A stretch of DNA of 64,000 nt from Cutibacterium avidum ATCC 25577. Lineage in GTDB: Bacteria > Actinomycetota > Actinomycetes > Propionibacteriales > Propionibacteriaceae. How positions within the stretch are numbered: the stretch's first letter is position 1; every line of letters begins with the position of its first letter. The DNA lies in the NCBI RefSeq assembly GCF_000227295.1, contig NZ_JH165054.1, positions 1,813,577 to 1,877,576 of the forward strand, written 5' to 3'. This document shows positions 8,099-17,939 of this stretch, piece by piece. Under the pieces are notes generated by a model, which was not told the DNA's origin, made no database searches, and worked only from the letters and a program-made list of their open reading frames with translations. A program made the translations under genes and the position numbers.

Positions 8099-9574
8099 AT
8101 GCCTGCCATCAATCGCTTGGTCGCTGACCGGACTAGCCTCCCCGCCGCCGACATCGCGTGGCTCGAGGAACTTGTCGACGACTGGCAGATGCTCGCTGAC
8201 ACGTCCTTCTCGGATCTCATCCTGTGGGTTCCGGACAAGGATCCCAATGTGTTCTGGGCAGCCGCCCAGGTACGTCCCGACACCGGCCCGACGGCCCTGG
8301 AGGACGACGTCGTCGGCGAGTCGGTCTCCTACGACGACGAGAGCCTCGTCACCGAGGCGTTCATGAGCGCCGAGATGTGCGAGACCAGCGACAACAAGCT
8401 GTCGGCGGGTATTCCTGTGGACGTCTGGGCGATTCCCGTCATTCGTCATGACGATGTCATCGCCGTGGTCGAAAGACACACCAACCAGATGGGGGTGCGA
8501 GCTCCTGGAAGCACCGAGGACAACTACCTTGAGATTGCCGACATCCTGTCGGACATGCTTCACCACGGCCGGTTCCCGCTCTTCCCGGACTTTGACAGGG
8601 CTCTGGCGCCGAAGGTCACTGACGGGGTCATCCGGGTCGCATCCACGGGAATGGTGACCTTTGCCAGCCCGAATGCCCTGTCGGCCTTTCGACGCCTGGG
8701 CCTGACAGGAGACTTGGACGGCGAGTACTTCATTCCGACGGTTCGGGACCTGTGCCCCAAGGTGCGCGAGGTTGGTCAGTCCTTCACCCTTGATCTGGAG
8801 GGCCGCTGGCTTTCCGAGACCGATATTGAGAACTCCGAGGCGACCTTGCGTGCCCGCGTCATTCCGTTGCAGACCTGGCTGGATGACGTCGAGGTCTCGG
8901 CAGGAACGATGATTCTCATCCGCGACCTCACCGAGTTGCGGGACCGAGATCGTCAGCTCGTCACCAAGGACGCCACGATCCGCGAGATCCATCACCGGGT
9001 GAAGAACAACCTGCAGACCGTGGCAGCTCTCCTGCGTCTGCAGTCGCGGCGGATGAAGAATCCGGATGCCAAGGAAGCTCTCCGACAGGCCATGGGACGA
9101 GTCTCGGCCATCGCCGTGGTGCACGAGATCCTGTCGCAGAACTTCGAGGAGCAGGTGGCCTTCGACGAGGTTGCCGATCGCATTCTCCACATGGTTGGAG
9201 ACGTCGCGGCATCTTCAGGGTCCGTGGCGGCACGGCGTGAAGGGACCTTCGGCAGTGTTCCTGCCGAGACCGCCACAGCCTTGTCCTTGGCAACGACGGA
9301 GCTGTGCCAGAACGCCATCGAGCACAGCTTGGATTCCTCGTCGGGAAACGTCATCGTGCGTCCCTACCGCACCGAGGATTCGCTGGTCGTCGACATCGTC
9401 AATGACGGAAGCCTCCTGCCGGAGGGATTCTCACTCGACCAGCACCGCAGCTCCTTGGGGCTGTCCATCGTCACGACGTTGGTCCAGGACCTCGGTGGAA
9501 CCTTCACCCTCGAAAACAATCCCGACGGCGTGGGAACCTGCGCCAAGCTCATGATTCCGCTTGACCGGTTATGA
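8099..9574 (+). CDS. pdtaS: Sensor histidine kinase, PdtaS type (GAF/PAS plus HisKA_2)
   Basis: A 491-residue soluble histidine kinase. The phosphoacceptor region is KDATIREIHHRVKNNLQTVA (about residues 290-309), the HisKA_2 H-box typical of PdtaS and other antiterminator-linked kinases. It is followed by a Bergerat ATPase with TELCQNAIEHS (N-box) and GLSIVTTLVQDLGG. The N-terminal ~270 residues look like GAF and PAS-like sensory domains. No transmembrane segment is seen. In mycobacteria PdtaS phosphorylates the ANTAR regulator PdtaR; no PdtaR gene is in this window. Start ATG 8099. Confidence 0.88.
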   Translation: MPAINRLVADRTSLPAADIAWLEELVDDWQMLADTSFSDLILWVPDKDPNVFWAAAQVRPDTGPTALEDDVVGESVSYDDESLVTEAFMSAEMCETSDNKLSAGIPVDVWAIPVIRHDDVIAVVERHTNQMGVRAPGSTEDNYLEIADILSDMLHHGRFPLFPDFDRALAPKVTDGVIRVASTGMVTFASPNALSAFRRLGLTGDLDGEYFIPTVRDLCPKVREVGQSFTLDLEGRWLSETDIENSEATLRARVIPLQTWLDDVEVSAGTMILIRDLTELRDRDRQLVTKDATIREIHHRVKNNLQTVAALLRLQSRRMKNPDAKEALRQAMGRVSAIAVVHEILSQNFEEQVAFDEVADRILHMVGDVAASSGSVAARREGTFGSVPAETATALSLATTELCQNAIEHSLDSSSGNVIVRPYRTEDSLVVDIVNDGSLLPEGFSLDQHRSSLGLSIVTTLVQDLGGTFTLENNPDGVGTCAKLMIPLDRL

Positions 9575-9598
9575 GTATGAGACGTGACCGATGGTTTC

Positions 9599-9625
9599 CC
9601 CGGAACGGATCCGAATGATTCCGGG
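9599..9625. terminator. Short hairpin between pdtaS and whiB1
   Basis: cccggaa (9599-9605) pairs with ttccggg (9619-9625) between two convergent genes. It is a 7-bp stem without a T-run. Weak, but positioned as a shared terminator. Confidence 0.35.
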
Positions 9626-9643
9626 CTGCCTGTCCGAGGTGAG

Positions 9644-9895
9644 TCAGGAACGACGAACGCGGGAGCGGGACTGACGACGCTTGATCGCGCGCCTCTCATC
9701 CTCGCTCATGCCGCCCCACACACCGTGATCCTGGCCGGCTTCCAGAGCCCAGGCCAAGCACTCGGCGCGAACCTCGCACCGGGCACAGACCTCCTTCGCC
9801 TCCTCGATCTGGGCAAGGGCCGGACCAGTGTTCCCAATCGGGAAGAACAGCTCGGGATCCTCACTCAGGCAGGCAGCCCTGTGGCGCCAGTCCAT
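9644..9895 (-). CDS. whiB1: WhiB-family iron-sulfur regulator, WhiB1 type
   Basis: An 83-residue protein starting MDWRHRAACLSEDPELFFP, closely resembling mycobacterial WhiB1. The four [4Fe-4S] cysteines are C9, C37, C40 and C46. The GVWGG turn is at 58-62, followed by MSEDERRAIKRR and a basic DNA-binding tail. WhiB1 is an NO-sensitive regulator that binds the primary sigma factor. The start at 9895 (ATG) fits the conserved N-terminus and has agaaggag upstream; the longer open frame to 10201 is not needed. Confidence 0.93.
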   Translation of the reverse strand: MDWRHRAACLSEDPELFFPIGNTGPALAQIEEAKEVCARCEVRAECLAWALEAGQDHGVWGGMSEDERRAIKRRQSRSRVRRS

Positions 9896-10173
9896 GCCTC
9901 TTCGACTCCTTCTCCCCAGCGCAACCCGGGGCACGTGTGATGTGCGGGTGGATAACCCGTCATGCCGTACGACCGACGAGTGGCCGTTCGGCGGGCAACC
10001 ATGAAAGTCTGGCAACCGTCGAATGTTTTGGCAAGAGCATCCACCGAAGGACGAACATCCTCCCACGAATCGCTCGGACACAATGAACGTCGGTCCAGGC
10101 GAGGACGCTTCGAGTAGTTCGCGGCCAGTTCGATTATGATACGTCGTCGGTTCATCCGTGCAGGAGCAAAACA

Positions 10174-10572
10174 ATGATTCCGTCAAGTGAGCAGGATTCA
10201 CGATCGTCTGCGTTGCGCGGCGGCATCCCGGTATCGGTCCTGGTCGCGGTGGTGGCGACCTGGATCTGCGCGATTGCCCTCCTCGTGGTGGCCATCGCGG
10301 TCATGGTGAGTGGTCGCGACGTCTTCAGTGCCGGAGTAGGCACGATGCTCATCATCTATGCCGCTCTCGTCGTGCTGGTCGGGTGGATGGCCGTGAAGGG
10401 ACGACCGTCGGCGCAGGGGCTCATGGTCGCCAGCGGTCTGCTACACGTCGTTGTTCTGGTATCACTGCAGCGTTCAGGTGGCCCGGTGTGGTTCTGGATC
10501 CTGGCCGTCATCCCGGCCGCGGCTGTCATGGCTTCCTTGTTGCCACGGTCGCGGGCCTGGCTGCGGGACTGA
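10174..10572 (+). CDS. Small four-helix integral membrane protein, unknown function
   Basis: A 132-residue protein with four hydrophobic segments, at roughly residues 18-44, 52-72, 80-97 and 104-122, and a short hydrophilic N-terminus. No family motif is recognised. A TATGAT -10-like box lies about 36 nt before ATG 10174, and gcaggagc gives a plausible ribosome binding site. It is divergent from whiB1. Confidence 0.65.
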   Translation: MIPSSEQDSRSSALRGGIPVSVLVAVVATWICAIALLVVAIAVMVSGRDVFSAGVGTMLIIYAALVVLVGWMAVKGRPSAQGLMVASGLLHVVVLVSLQRSGGPVWFWILAVIPAAAVMASLLPRSRAWLRD

Positions 10573-10620
10573 TTGCCCCGCAGCCAGCCGTCACCGCATC
10601 GGTTCCGGGCTCGTGGTGAC

Positions 10621-10797
10621 TCAGTCGTCCTCGTCGTCGAGTCGGGCGAGGAAGGTGGCCAGGCGCTCAACGGGGACTTCGAACTCCGGGTTGAGGTCGA
10701 CGAAGTGACGTAGCTCGTCGGCCAGCCACGCGACGGTGAATTCCTCGTCTCCGCGACGATCTTCCAGTTCCTCAATGCCCCTGTCGGTGAAATACAT
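10621..10797 (-). CDS. DUF6104-like conserved small protein
   Basis: 58 residues: MYFTDRGIEELEDRRGDEEF, then VAWLADELRHFVDLNPEFEV and a C-terminal FLARLDDEDD. This matches a small, highly conserved actinobacterial family (DUF6104 from memory) of unknown function, typically found near kgd. The start at ATG 10797 fits the conserved N-terminus. Only a few bases separate the ATG from a CATTAT -10-like box (about 10804-10809), suggesting a very short leader. Acidic and soluble. Confidence 0.75.
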   Translation of the reverse strand: MYFTDRGIEELEDRRGDEEFTVAWLADELRHFVDLNPEFEVPVERLATFLARLDDEDD

Positions 10798-10822
10798 GGG
10801 CACAATAATGCACCACAGCATG

Positions 10823-10860
10823 CGCCATGGCGCCACCCCACGAGGGATGGCGCCATGGCG
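10823..10860. terminator. Strong hairpin after kgd
   Basis: cgccatggcgcca (10823-10835) pairs perfectly with tggcgccatggcg (10848-10860). It lies just 3' of the leftward kgd stop and before the DUF6104 gene. No T-run, so termination is inferred from stem strength and place. Confidence 0.55.
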
Positions 10861-10873
10861 GTGATTGGGCGGA

Positions 10874-13800
10874 TCAGGCCATGGCCTTCTCGAGCAGCTC
10901 CTGCTCCTCGCGGACATGCACACTGTGCTGGCCCACTGAGGGAGCCGAGGACGGCGGACGTGTCACGGCGGTCAGGCCATCGAAGAAGCCAGGCAGCTTG
11001 TCGGACATCGCCTGGGCCAGGTGAGTGAGGATGTAGTACCAGGCACCCTGGTTTTCCGGCTCCTCCTGCACCCAACGAACGTCAGTGACGTTGCTGTAGG
11101 GCTCGAGTACCTCGGCCAGTTCCTTGTCCGGAAGCGGGTAGAGCCGCTCCAGCGGGATGATGGCCAGCTGACCGTCGAGCCCGGCGGCCTTGCGCTGCTT
11201 GACGAGTTCCCAACGCACCTTGCCTGAGCAGAGGATGATCCTGGTGACGGCCGACGGATCAGTGATGGACGGATCGGGCAGAACCGGGCGCCACTTGCCA
11301 GTGGTGAACTCCTCCGGGTCAGAGGTCGCCATCTTGTTACGCAGCATGGACTTCGGAGTAGCGATGACGACCGGTCGGTGCCTGTTGACGTAGGCATGCT
11401 GACGCAGCAGGTGGCTGTAGCTCGCCGGGGTCGAGGGCTGGCAGACAGCCAGGGCTCCCTCACTGCACAGGTTGAGGAAGCGCTCCAGGCGGGCCGAGGA
11501 ATGGTCCGGTCCCTGGCCCTCATAGCCGTGGGGGAGCAGCAGGACGACGCCGGACTTCTGCCCCCACTTCGAACCTGCCGAGGCGATGAACTCGTCAATG
11601 ATCGTCTGGGCTCCGTTGACGAAGTCACCGAACTGGGCCTCCCACAGCACCAAGGAGTCCGGACGGGCGACCGAGTATCCGTACTCGAAGCCCATCGCCG
11701 CGTACTCGTTCAGCGGGGAGTCGAGGACGTCCAGGTGCGCCTGCTCGCCACCGAGGTGGTTGACGGGCACGTAGAACTCTCCGGTCGCACGATCTACCAG
11801 GGCCGCGAAGCGCTGCGAGAAGGTGCCGCGGCGGCTGTCCTGCCCGGCCAGGCGGACGTGGATGCCCTCACGCAGCAAGGAGCCCAGGGCGATCATCTCG
11901 CCGGTCGCCCAGTCGATCCCACCCTCTCGAATGTGCTTGGCACGACGCGTCATCTGAGGGGCAACCTTGGGATGGGCGTTGAAGGTCTCCGGCAGGTTCT
12001 CATGAGCCCGGGCGACGGCCTCCAAGGTGTCGGCCTCGACCGTGGTCAGATGCAGGCCACTGTGCTTGACCGGGTAGTCCGGAACGCCGCTGTAGGGCTC
12101 GGGCCTCGAGGTGGCCTCACGGACCTCCTTGAAAACCGTCTCGAGGCGAGACCGGAACTTCGACATCACGGCATGGGCGTCCTCGTCGGTGATGTCACCA
12201 CGACCGATGAGGCTCTCGGTGTAGAGCTTTCGGGTCGAACGCTTCTCAGCGATGAGGTCGTACATGTGCGGCTGGGTGAAGCTGGGATCGTCACCCTCAT
12301 TGTGGCCGCGGCGGCGGTAGCAGACCACGTCGATGACGACGTCACGGTGGAAGATCTGGCGATACTCGTAGGCAATACGAGCAGCGTGGACCACCGCGGC
12401 GGGGTCATCTCCATTGACGTGCAGGACCGGGGCCCCGACGGCCTTGGCAACGTCGGTGCAGTAGGTCGAGGAACGTCCGTCACGGGGCGAGGTGGTGAAT
12501 CCGACCTGGTTGTCGACGATGACGTGGATCGTGCCACCGGTGCGGTATCCCTCGAGCTGGCTCATCTGCAGGGTCTCGTAGACGACACCCTGACCCGAGA
12601 AGGCAGCATCACCATGCATGAGGATTGGCAGGACCGGGAAGTTGTCCGGGTTGCCCAGAGCGTCGAGTTTGGCCCGGCAGATGCCCTCGAGGACAGGATC
12701 GACGGCTTCGAGGTGACTCGGGTTGGCGGCAACCGACGCCTTGATGGTGTTGCCGGAGGCTGCGGTGAACTCACCCTCGTCACCGAGGTGGTACTTGACG
12801 TCACCCGATCCCTGGGAGTTCACCGGCTCGGCATTGCCCTCGAACTCACGGAAGATCTGCCCGTAGGACTTGCCGATGATGTTGGCCAGCACGTTGAGAC
12901 GACCACGGTGAGGCATGCCGATGCAGACCTCGTTGAGGCTGTCGTCGGCAGCCAGGTTGCACAGTGCGGCCAGCAGGACGATGGCCGACTCGCCACCCTC
13001 GAGGCTGAACCGCTTCTGACCGACGAACTTGGTCTGCAGGAAGGTCTCGAAGATCTCGGCCTCATTGAGCTGGTCGAGGATCTGCAGGTGCATCTCGCGG
13101 GAGAGGGGCTGGTGCTCCTTCTCGAAACGATCCTGGAACCACTTGCGCTGCTCGTGGTCAGCGATGTGCATGTACTCGATGCCCATCGTCGAGGCGTAGG
13201 AGTCACGCAGGATCGTGAGGATCTCACGCAGGGTCATGATGGCGCGACGCTGCCCGGCGAAGTTCGCGATCGGGAAGGTGCGGTCCATGTCCCACAGGGT
13301 GAGGCCGTGGCTGTTGAGCATGAGGTCGTGGTGGAACCGCGGCCGGTACTCGATGGGATCGATGTCGGCGGACAGATGGCCGAAGCGACGCCAGGAGTCG
13401 ATGAGTTCGATGACGCGAGCCTGTTTGCCGACCTGGTCGGGGCGGTTGGCCTGACGGTCGCTCGCCCACTGGACCGGAGCGTAGGGGATACGCAGGGATT
13501 CGAAAATGTTCTCGTAGAAGCGATCAGCACCCAGGAGCAGCTGGTGCATGCGACGCAGGAATTCGCCGGACTGGGCGCCCTGGATGATGCGGTGATCGTA
13601 GGTAGAGGTGAGGGTCGTCACCTTGGAGATGCCCAGCTCCGCCATACGGGTGGGGGAGTTGCCCTGGTAGGCAGCTGGGTAGTCGATCGATCCGACGCCG
13701 AGGATCATGCCCTGACCAGGCATGAGGCGGGCAATGGAGTGGTTGGTGCCGAAACCGCCGGGGTTCGTCAGGGAGGCCGTGACTCCCTTGAAGTCCTCGA

Positions 13801-14674
13801 TGGTCAGCTCATTGGTGCGACCCTTGCGGACGATCTCTTCGTAGGCACGCCAGAAGTCGAGGAAGTCCATCTGCTCGGCGCCCTTGATGGCGGGCACCAC
13901 GAGTTTGCGGGAGCCGTCCTTGTTGACGACGTCTATGGCCATGCCGAGGTTGATCTGATGGTTCTCGATGAGGTGAGGCTTGCCGTCGATCTCCGCATAG
14001 GCGTTGTTCATCGCCGGAACGGTCTTGAGTGCCTGCACCATCGCATAGGCGAGGATGTGGGTGAAGGAGATCTTGCCGCCCTTGGCCTTGCGAAGGAAGT
14101 TGTTGATCATTGTGCGCTGCTCGATGACGAGCTGCATCGGCACGTCACGCACCGTGGTGGCCGTCGGCATGGTCAGCGACTGATCCATGTTCTTGGCGGT
14201 GCGCATCGGCGCACCCTTCATCTTCGTCACCGTGGGCTCGACGGTTTCCAGCTTGGCGCTGTGACGCGGGGCGTCAGCCGTCAGAAGAGGACGGGCAGGC
14301 TCGCGGGAAGTCTTTGATGGTTCGGGCTTCGATGCCATGTCCTTGACCTTCGGTGTCGGGGTGGGGGCGGTTGATGCAGCGGGTTTGGGAGCCGGCTTGG
14401 CTTCGGCCTTCGCAGCCGGAGCAGGCTTCTGATTGGCGACGGGATTAGGAGCCGGTTCAGGCTTGGGATCCTGACGAGCGGGCTGTTCGCCGACTGCCGA
14501 TCCAGTCACCTCATCGGACGCCTGGGCCGCCTCGTGGTGAAAAAATGTGGCCCAAGCAGGATCGACCGAACTCGGATCATTCTGGTACTGGTCACGCATC
14601 TCCTCGATGAGCCAGTCGTTGGCTCCAAAATCAGCAGAGTTGTTGGACTTGTCGTGTGGGGCGGGACTCACCAC
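10874..14674 (-). CDS. kgd: Multifunctional 2-oxoglutarate decarboxylase/dehydrogenase (E2-E1 fusion)
   Basis: A 1266-residue TCA-cycle enzyme of the actinobacterial Kgd/OdhA type. The N-terminal segment NDWLIEEMRDQYQNDP is followed by a long Ala/Pro/Lys-rich linker. An E2-like acyltransferase domain (about residues 150-390) includes the catalytic YDHRIIQGAQSGEFLRR. The ThDP-dependent E1 part has EYMHIADHEQ, GMPHRGRLNVLANI and GDAAFSGQGVVYETLQMSQL. A lipoyl domain is absent, as in this family; the E3 partner is probably Lpd (56754-58157). GTG start; two adjacent GTG codons are possible (14674, 14671). Confidence 0.95.
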   Translation of the reverse strand: MVSPAPHDKSNNSADFGANDWLIEEMRDQYQNDPSSVDPAWATFFHHEAAQASDEVTGSAVGEQPARQDPKPEPAPNPVANQKPAPAAKAEAKPAPKPAASTAPTPTPKVKDMASKPEPSKTSREPARPLLTADAPRHSAKLETVEPTVTKMKGAPMRTAKNMDQSLTMPTATTVRDVPMQLVIEQRTMINNFLRKAKGGKISFTHILAYAMVQALKTVPAMNNAYAEIDGKPHLIENHQINLGMAIDVVNKDGSRKLVVPAIKGAEQMDFLDFWRAYEEIVRKGRTNELTIEDFKGVTASLTNPGGFGTNHSIARLMPGQGMILGVGSIDYPAAYQGNSPTRMAELGISKVTTLTSTYDHRIIQGAQSGEFLRRMHQLLLGADRFYENIFESLRIPYAPVQWASDRQANRPDQVGKQARVIELIDSWRRFGHLSADIDPIEYRPRFHHDLMLNSHGLTLWDMDRTFPIANFAGQRRAIMTLREILTILRDSYASTMGIEYMHIADHEQRKWFQDRFEKEHQPLSREMHLQILDQLNEAEIFETFLQTKFVGQKRFSLEGGESAIVLLAALCNLAADDSLNEVCIGMPHRGRLNVLANIIGKSYGQIFREFEGNAEPVNSQGSGDVKYHLGDEGEFTAASGNTIKASVAANPSHLEAVDPVLEGICRAKLDALGNPDNFPVLPILMHGDAAFSGQGVVYETLQMSQLEGYRTGGTIHVIVDNQVGFTTSPRDGRSSTYCTDVAKAVGAPVLHVNGDDPAAVVHAARIAYEYRQIFHRDVVIDVVCYRRRGHNEGDDPSFTQPHMYDLIAEKRSTRKLYTESLIGRGDITDEDAHAVMSKFRSRLETVFKEVREATSRPEPYSGVPDYPVKHSGLHLTTVEADTLEAVARAHENLPETFNAHPKVAPQMTRRAKHIREGGIDWATGEMIALGSLLREGIHVRLAGQDSRRGTFSQRFAALVDRATGEFYVPVNHLGGEQAHLDVLDSPLNEYAAMGFEYGYSVARPDSLVLWEAQFGDFVNGAQTIIDEFIASAGSKWGQKSGVVLLLPHGYEGQGPDHSSARLERFLNLCSEGALAVCQPSTPASYSHLLRQHAYVNRHRPVVIATPKSMLRNKMATSDPEEFTTGKWRPVLPDPSITDPSAVTRIILCSGKVRWELVKQRKAAGLDGQLAIIPLERLYPLPDKELAEVLEPYSNVTDVRWVQEEPENQGAWYYILTHLAQAMSDKLPGFFDGLTAVTRPPSSAPSVGQHSVHVREEQELLEKAMA

Positions 14675-14860
14675 TGCCTTCTTCCGTCAAACCGTCGTGT
14701 CAAGCACTCGCGGAACCTCTGGAAAGGCCCTCCGAGCTGCGCTGCTCTGTCTGTGTCCATGGACCCAGACGTGATGATCGTAGCCGGATTGACCAGGCCA
14801 TCCCAACAATTTGGGCACATCGGGAAACACTCATCCCCGATCACCAAAATGTGATATTGG

Positions 14861-16231
14861 TCACCGCTCGTCCAGAGTAGCGTGGACTGGTTTCGTCGGG
14901 GCCGATGTCGGCTGGGCGGGACGGTGCATGCGGAGGCTCGCGACGAACGCAACAACACAAGCCACGAAGGTCACGATGGTCATGGCGTTGCGGCTGACCA
15001 GGAGACTCGTGCTGATGCGACTGGGAGGCGAGCCGATGATGCCAGGGTAATTCAGTGGGTATACCTGCTGCGTCAAGAAAGCCGTGATGAGAAGGAACAT
15101 TGCGGCGGTCCAGCACCATGTCTGGGCCCAGGACAGGGTGTTCGGATTGGGAGGGTTCTCAGAGGTGTTCTCACCAGAGACTCGATCGAGGACCATGGCG
15201 GCTGGCGCAGCCCACCACACGAAGTACTGGGGGGACAACGTCTTGTTGGCGATGATGAGAGCGCCGATGATGACGAGATCAGCCAGCACCGCGCTGCGGT
15301 GGTCAAGACCGTTGCGTCGCCACGAGAGAAGGGCCACCCCGATCGCCAGTGCCACGGTGAGGGCCATGAGGATGGTCGAGAGTGATTGCCACGTAGACGC
15401 GCCCGGGCCAAAGATCTCGAAGGCGTTGTACTTCGACATCTCAACCTTGTAACCACCGTCGGGATTCTTGAAGTGTTGGTACACGGGAACGGTGGCGGGT
15501 ACGGATTCGACTTGAAGCCCCCGGCCCGACTGCCACGTCAATGGGGACACGAGGCGGCCCCATCCACCGTCCAGCAACGAGGCCAGTGCGAGTGCAACAC
15601 CAGTCGCGCCGAATGCGATCAGGCGTCGGATGGCTGCCTTGTGCCGGGAAATCATGGGAAGGATGAGAAGGGCCGGCCACAACTTCACCGCGGCGCCCAA
15701 GGCGATCATGACGCCACACGCGGCCTGGTGACGGCGGTACCAGAGAGCTGCCAACCCCATGCAAACGGCGGGCACCATGTCGAAGCGATTCCACATGATG
15801 GGTCCGAGGAATGGCACCAGGACGATCCACCACAGAGCGCCGGCTCGGTGGCCGTGGATCCACATGGCGACAGCAAGCAGTGCGTCAAGCAGCAGCATCG
15901 TCGTGGCGAATGCCGGTATGAAGTAGGAGTCACCGGCAGACCAGTGCAAGGCACGCAGGAACCACACGACAGGAAGCGGGTATTCCGGAAGAACCACTGG
16001 ATCGGGCTGTCCGCCCTGCATCCACCACAGGTAGTACTGCACATCCCCGGTGATGTAGTTCGACGAGGGTTTGATGAAGACATGGAGCATGGTCATGCGT
16101 CCGACAACCCACAGCATGATGGCACCGGCCCCGGAAAACAGGGCGGCTCGTGATCTCTGACGAGGGGATTCGGTGTCAAGGGCTCGCACGATGTGAAACC
16201 CTACCCGGTCACTGGTGTCTCGCTGCGTCAC
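14861..16231 (-). CDS. GT87-like polyprenol-dependent membrane mannosyltransferase (inferred)
   Basis: A 456-residue integral membrane protein with about ten hydrophobic segments. Features typical of the GT-C/GT87 (formerly DUF2029) type are an early acidic loop, TGDVQYY, and WNRFDMVPA, GAAVKLWPALL and TLSPQYFVWWAAPA. In relatives these use polyprenyl-phosphate-mannose to extend lipomannans or PIMs; the Ppm1-type enzyme at 62107 could supply that donor. The GTG start at 16231 lies only 8 nt after the tRNA-Arg 3' end with no clear ribosome binding site, so the exact start is uncertain. Confidence 0.75.
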   Translation of the reverse strand: MTQRDTSDRVGFHIVRALDTESPRQRSRAALFSGAGAIMLWVVGRMTMLHVFIKPSSNYITGDVQYYLWWMQGGQPDPVVLPEYPLPVVWFLRALHWSAGDSYFIPAFATTMLLLDALLAVAMWIHGHRAGALWWIVLVPFLGPIMWNRFDMVPAVCMGLAALWYRRHQAACGVMIALGAAVKLWPALLILPMISRHKAAIRRLIAFGATGVALALASLLDGGWGRLVSPLTWQSGRGLQVESVPATVPVYQHFKNPDGGYKVEMSKYNAFEIFGPGASTWQSLSTILMALTVALAIGVALLSWRRNGLDHRSAVLADLVIIGALIIANKTLSPQYFVWWAAPAAMVLDRVSGENTSENPPNPNTLSWAQTWCWTAAMFLLITAFLTQQVYPLNYPGIIGSPPSRISTSLLVSRNAMTIVTFVACVVAFVASLRMHRPAQPTSAPTKPVHATLDER

Positions 16232-16238
16232 TGGTGGG

Positions 16239-16310
16239 CGCTCCCGGAGGGATTCGAACCCTCGCTCCCGCCTCCGGAGGGCGGTGCTCTATCCCCTGAG
16301 CTACGGGAGC
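16239..16310 (-). tRNA. tRNA-Arg (anticodon CCG)
   Basis: A 72-nt cloverleaf on the minus strand. The acceptor GCTCCCG pairs with CGGGAGC, the D arm is GCTC/GAGC, the anticodon stem CCGCC/GGCGG holds the loop CTCCGGA with anticodon CCG, and the T arm is GAGGG-TTCGAAT-CCCTC. CCA is not encoded. It reads codon CGG. Confidence 0.95.
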
Positions 16311-16432
16311 CGATGGGTCCGTGGACCCCGACCGTCCATCGACTTTAGCGCACTGGTGGGATGATGCGCCATTCATGGCCACGGACGTGGACACCCGCCG
16401 GCCCTGTCGTCACCCTCTGGCAAGGTGGAACC

Positions 16433-17869
16433 ATGACGCACATGCACGTTGCCGGCTCGGTCCATGCCGATGTCGCGGCTGCCGGCCCTCAGTGGCTGAC
16501 CCTGCCCGATGACGTCAATGCCCTGGATCCTGCGCTCTGGTCCGGGTCAGCGGGACGTGGACATGACGGAATTGTCGACGTCGCAGGCGTCTCCGTGACA
16601 GACCTCCTGGCCGAGTACGGTTCCCCCCTCTACGTCCTCGACGAGGCTGACTTCCGCCAGCGCGCCCGGACCTTCCGCGACGCTTTCGCAGGCTGGGACG
16701 TCTATTACGCAGGCAAGGCCTTCTTGACGCGCACCGTCGCCTCCTGGATCGACGAGGAGGGCCTCTGTCTGGACACCTGCACCGGTGGAGAGCTCATCAC
16801 GGCTCTCCAAGGCGGAATGGATCCTGCACGCATTGGCCTGCACGGGAACAACAAGTCCATCGACGAGCTCAAGCTGGCTCTCAGCGTCGGGGTCGGGCGT
16901 ATCATCGTCGACTCGCTGGACGAGATCACCCGTATCGAGAAGCTGTGTCGAGAGACCGGTTGGCACGCCCGAGTCATGGTGCGTGTCACTGCGGGCGTCG
17001 AGGCTCACACCCACGAGTACATCGCCACCGCACATGAGGACCAGAAGTTCGGTTTCTCGATCACCAATGGTGCAGCCATGGTGGCCATGGTGAGGTGCCA
17101 CACCAGTGACGTCATTGACCTGCAGGGCATTCATTCCCACATCGGCTCCCAGATCTTCGACACCGCGGGTTTCGAGGTGGCGGCTCGTCGCACCATGAAA
17201 CTGCTTGAACAGTTCCGGCAGGCCACCGGCACTGCCCTGCCGGAACTCGACCTCGGTGGCGGATTCGGCATTGCCTACACCAACCAGGACTCTCCGGCCA
17301 CCGTTGAGAGCCTGGCTGCTTCCCTGCGGGAGATCGTCACCCTTGAGGCCCGGGGGAGGGGACTGGAGGTTCCCCACATCTCCCTGGAGCCTGGTCGTGC
17401 GATCGTCGGGCCGACGACGATGGCCCTGTACACCGTCGGCACCGTCAAGCCAGTGGACCTGGACACCGGCGCCCAACGGATCTACGTGTCGGTTGACGGC
17501 GGCATGAGCGACAACATTCGTCCCGCGCTTTATGCTGCGGAATACTCTGCCGTCATCGCCAACCGTGCCTCGACCGTCACTCCGGTGCTGTGCCGCATCG
17601 TCGGAAAGCACTGCGAGGCCGGCGACATCCTGGTCCGCGACGTGTACCTCCCCGGTGACGTGTCCCCGGGCGACGTCATCGCAGTTCCTGGTGCCGGCGC
17701 CTATTCAAGGTCCATGGCATCGAACTACAACCATGTGCCGCGACCAGCCGTCGTCCGCGTCGGTATCGGAGACCACCCGGACACATCGGTATTGCTGCGA
17801 CGGGAGAGCATTGACGATCTGCTGTCCCTGGACCCGGGCCCGGTCACGTCCGAGGTGCAGTGGCCGTGA
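16433..17869 (+). CDS. lysA: Diaminopimelate decarboxylase
   Basis: A 478-residue PLP enzyme converting meso-diaminopimelate to L-lysine. Recognisable parts are VYYAGKAFLTRTVA (PLP-lysine region), GLHGNNKS, GIHSHIGSQIFD, LDLGGGFGIAYT, EPGRAIVGP and GAYSRSMASNYN near the C-terminus. The start at ATG 16433 is preceded by aaggtgg and matches the usual length; upstream codons to 16361 look non-coding. It is the first gene of an amino-acid block with hom-thrC-thrB. Confidence 0.95.
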   Translation: MTHMHVAGSVHADVAAAGPQWLTLPDDVNALDPALWSGSAGRGHDGIVDVAGVSVTDLLAEYGSPLYVLDEADFRQRARTFRDAFAGWDVYYAGKAFLTRTVASWIDEEGLCLDTCTGGELITALQGGMDPARIGLHGNNKSIDELKLALSVGVGRIIVDSLDEITRIEKLCRETGWHARVMVRVTAGVEAHTHEYIATAHEDQKFGFSITNGAAMVAMVRCHTSDVIDLQGIHSHIGSQIFDTAGFEVAARRTMKLLEQFRQATGTALPELDLGGGFGIAYTNQDSPATVESLAASLREIVTLEARGRGLEVPHISLEPGRAIVGPTTMALYTVGTVKPVDLDTGAQRIYVSVDGGMSDNIRPALYAAEYSAVIANRASTVTPVLCRIVGKHCEAGDILVRDVYLPGDVSPGDVIAVPGAGAYSRSMASNYNHVPRPAVVRVGIGDHPDTSVLLRRESIDDLLSLDPGPVTSEVQWP

Positions 17870-17939
17870 TAGATCACAGAAGCACACGGCCCAGGGCCCT
17901 TGACCAACCATCAGCTGATAACAACGAGATGAGGACGAG

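Noticed and set aside
9920-9970. CRP-like site before whiB1
   Set aside because: Only one half-site (TGTGA) matches; the second half is not present.
11378-14317. 979-codon open frame antisense to kgd
   Set aside because: An artefact of high G+C at third positions in kgd; no start signals or domains.
16361-16432. Longer LysA start
   Set aside because: ATG 16433 has a ribosome binding site and the extra codons have no conserved content.
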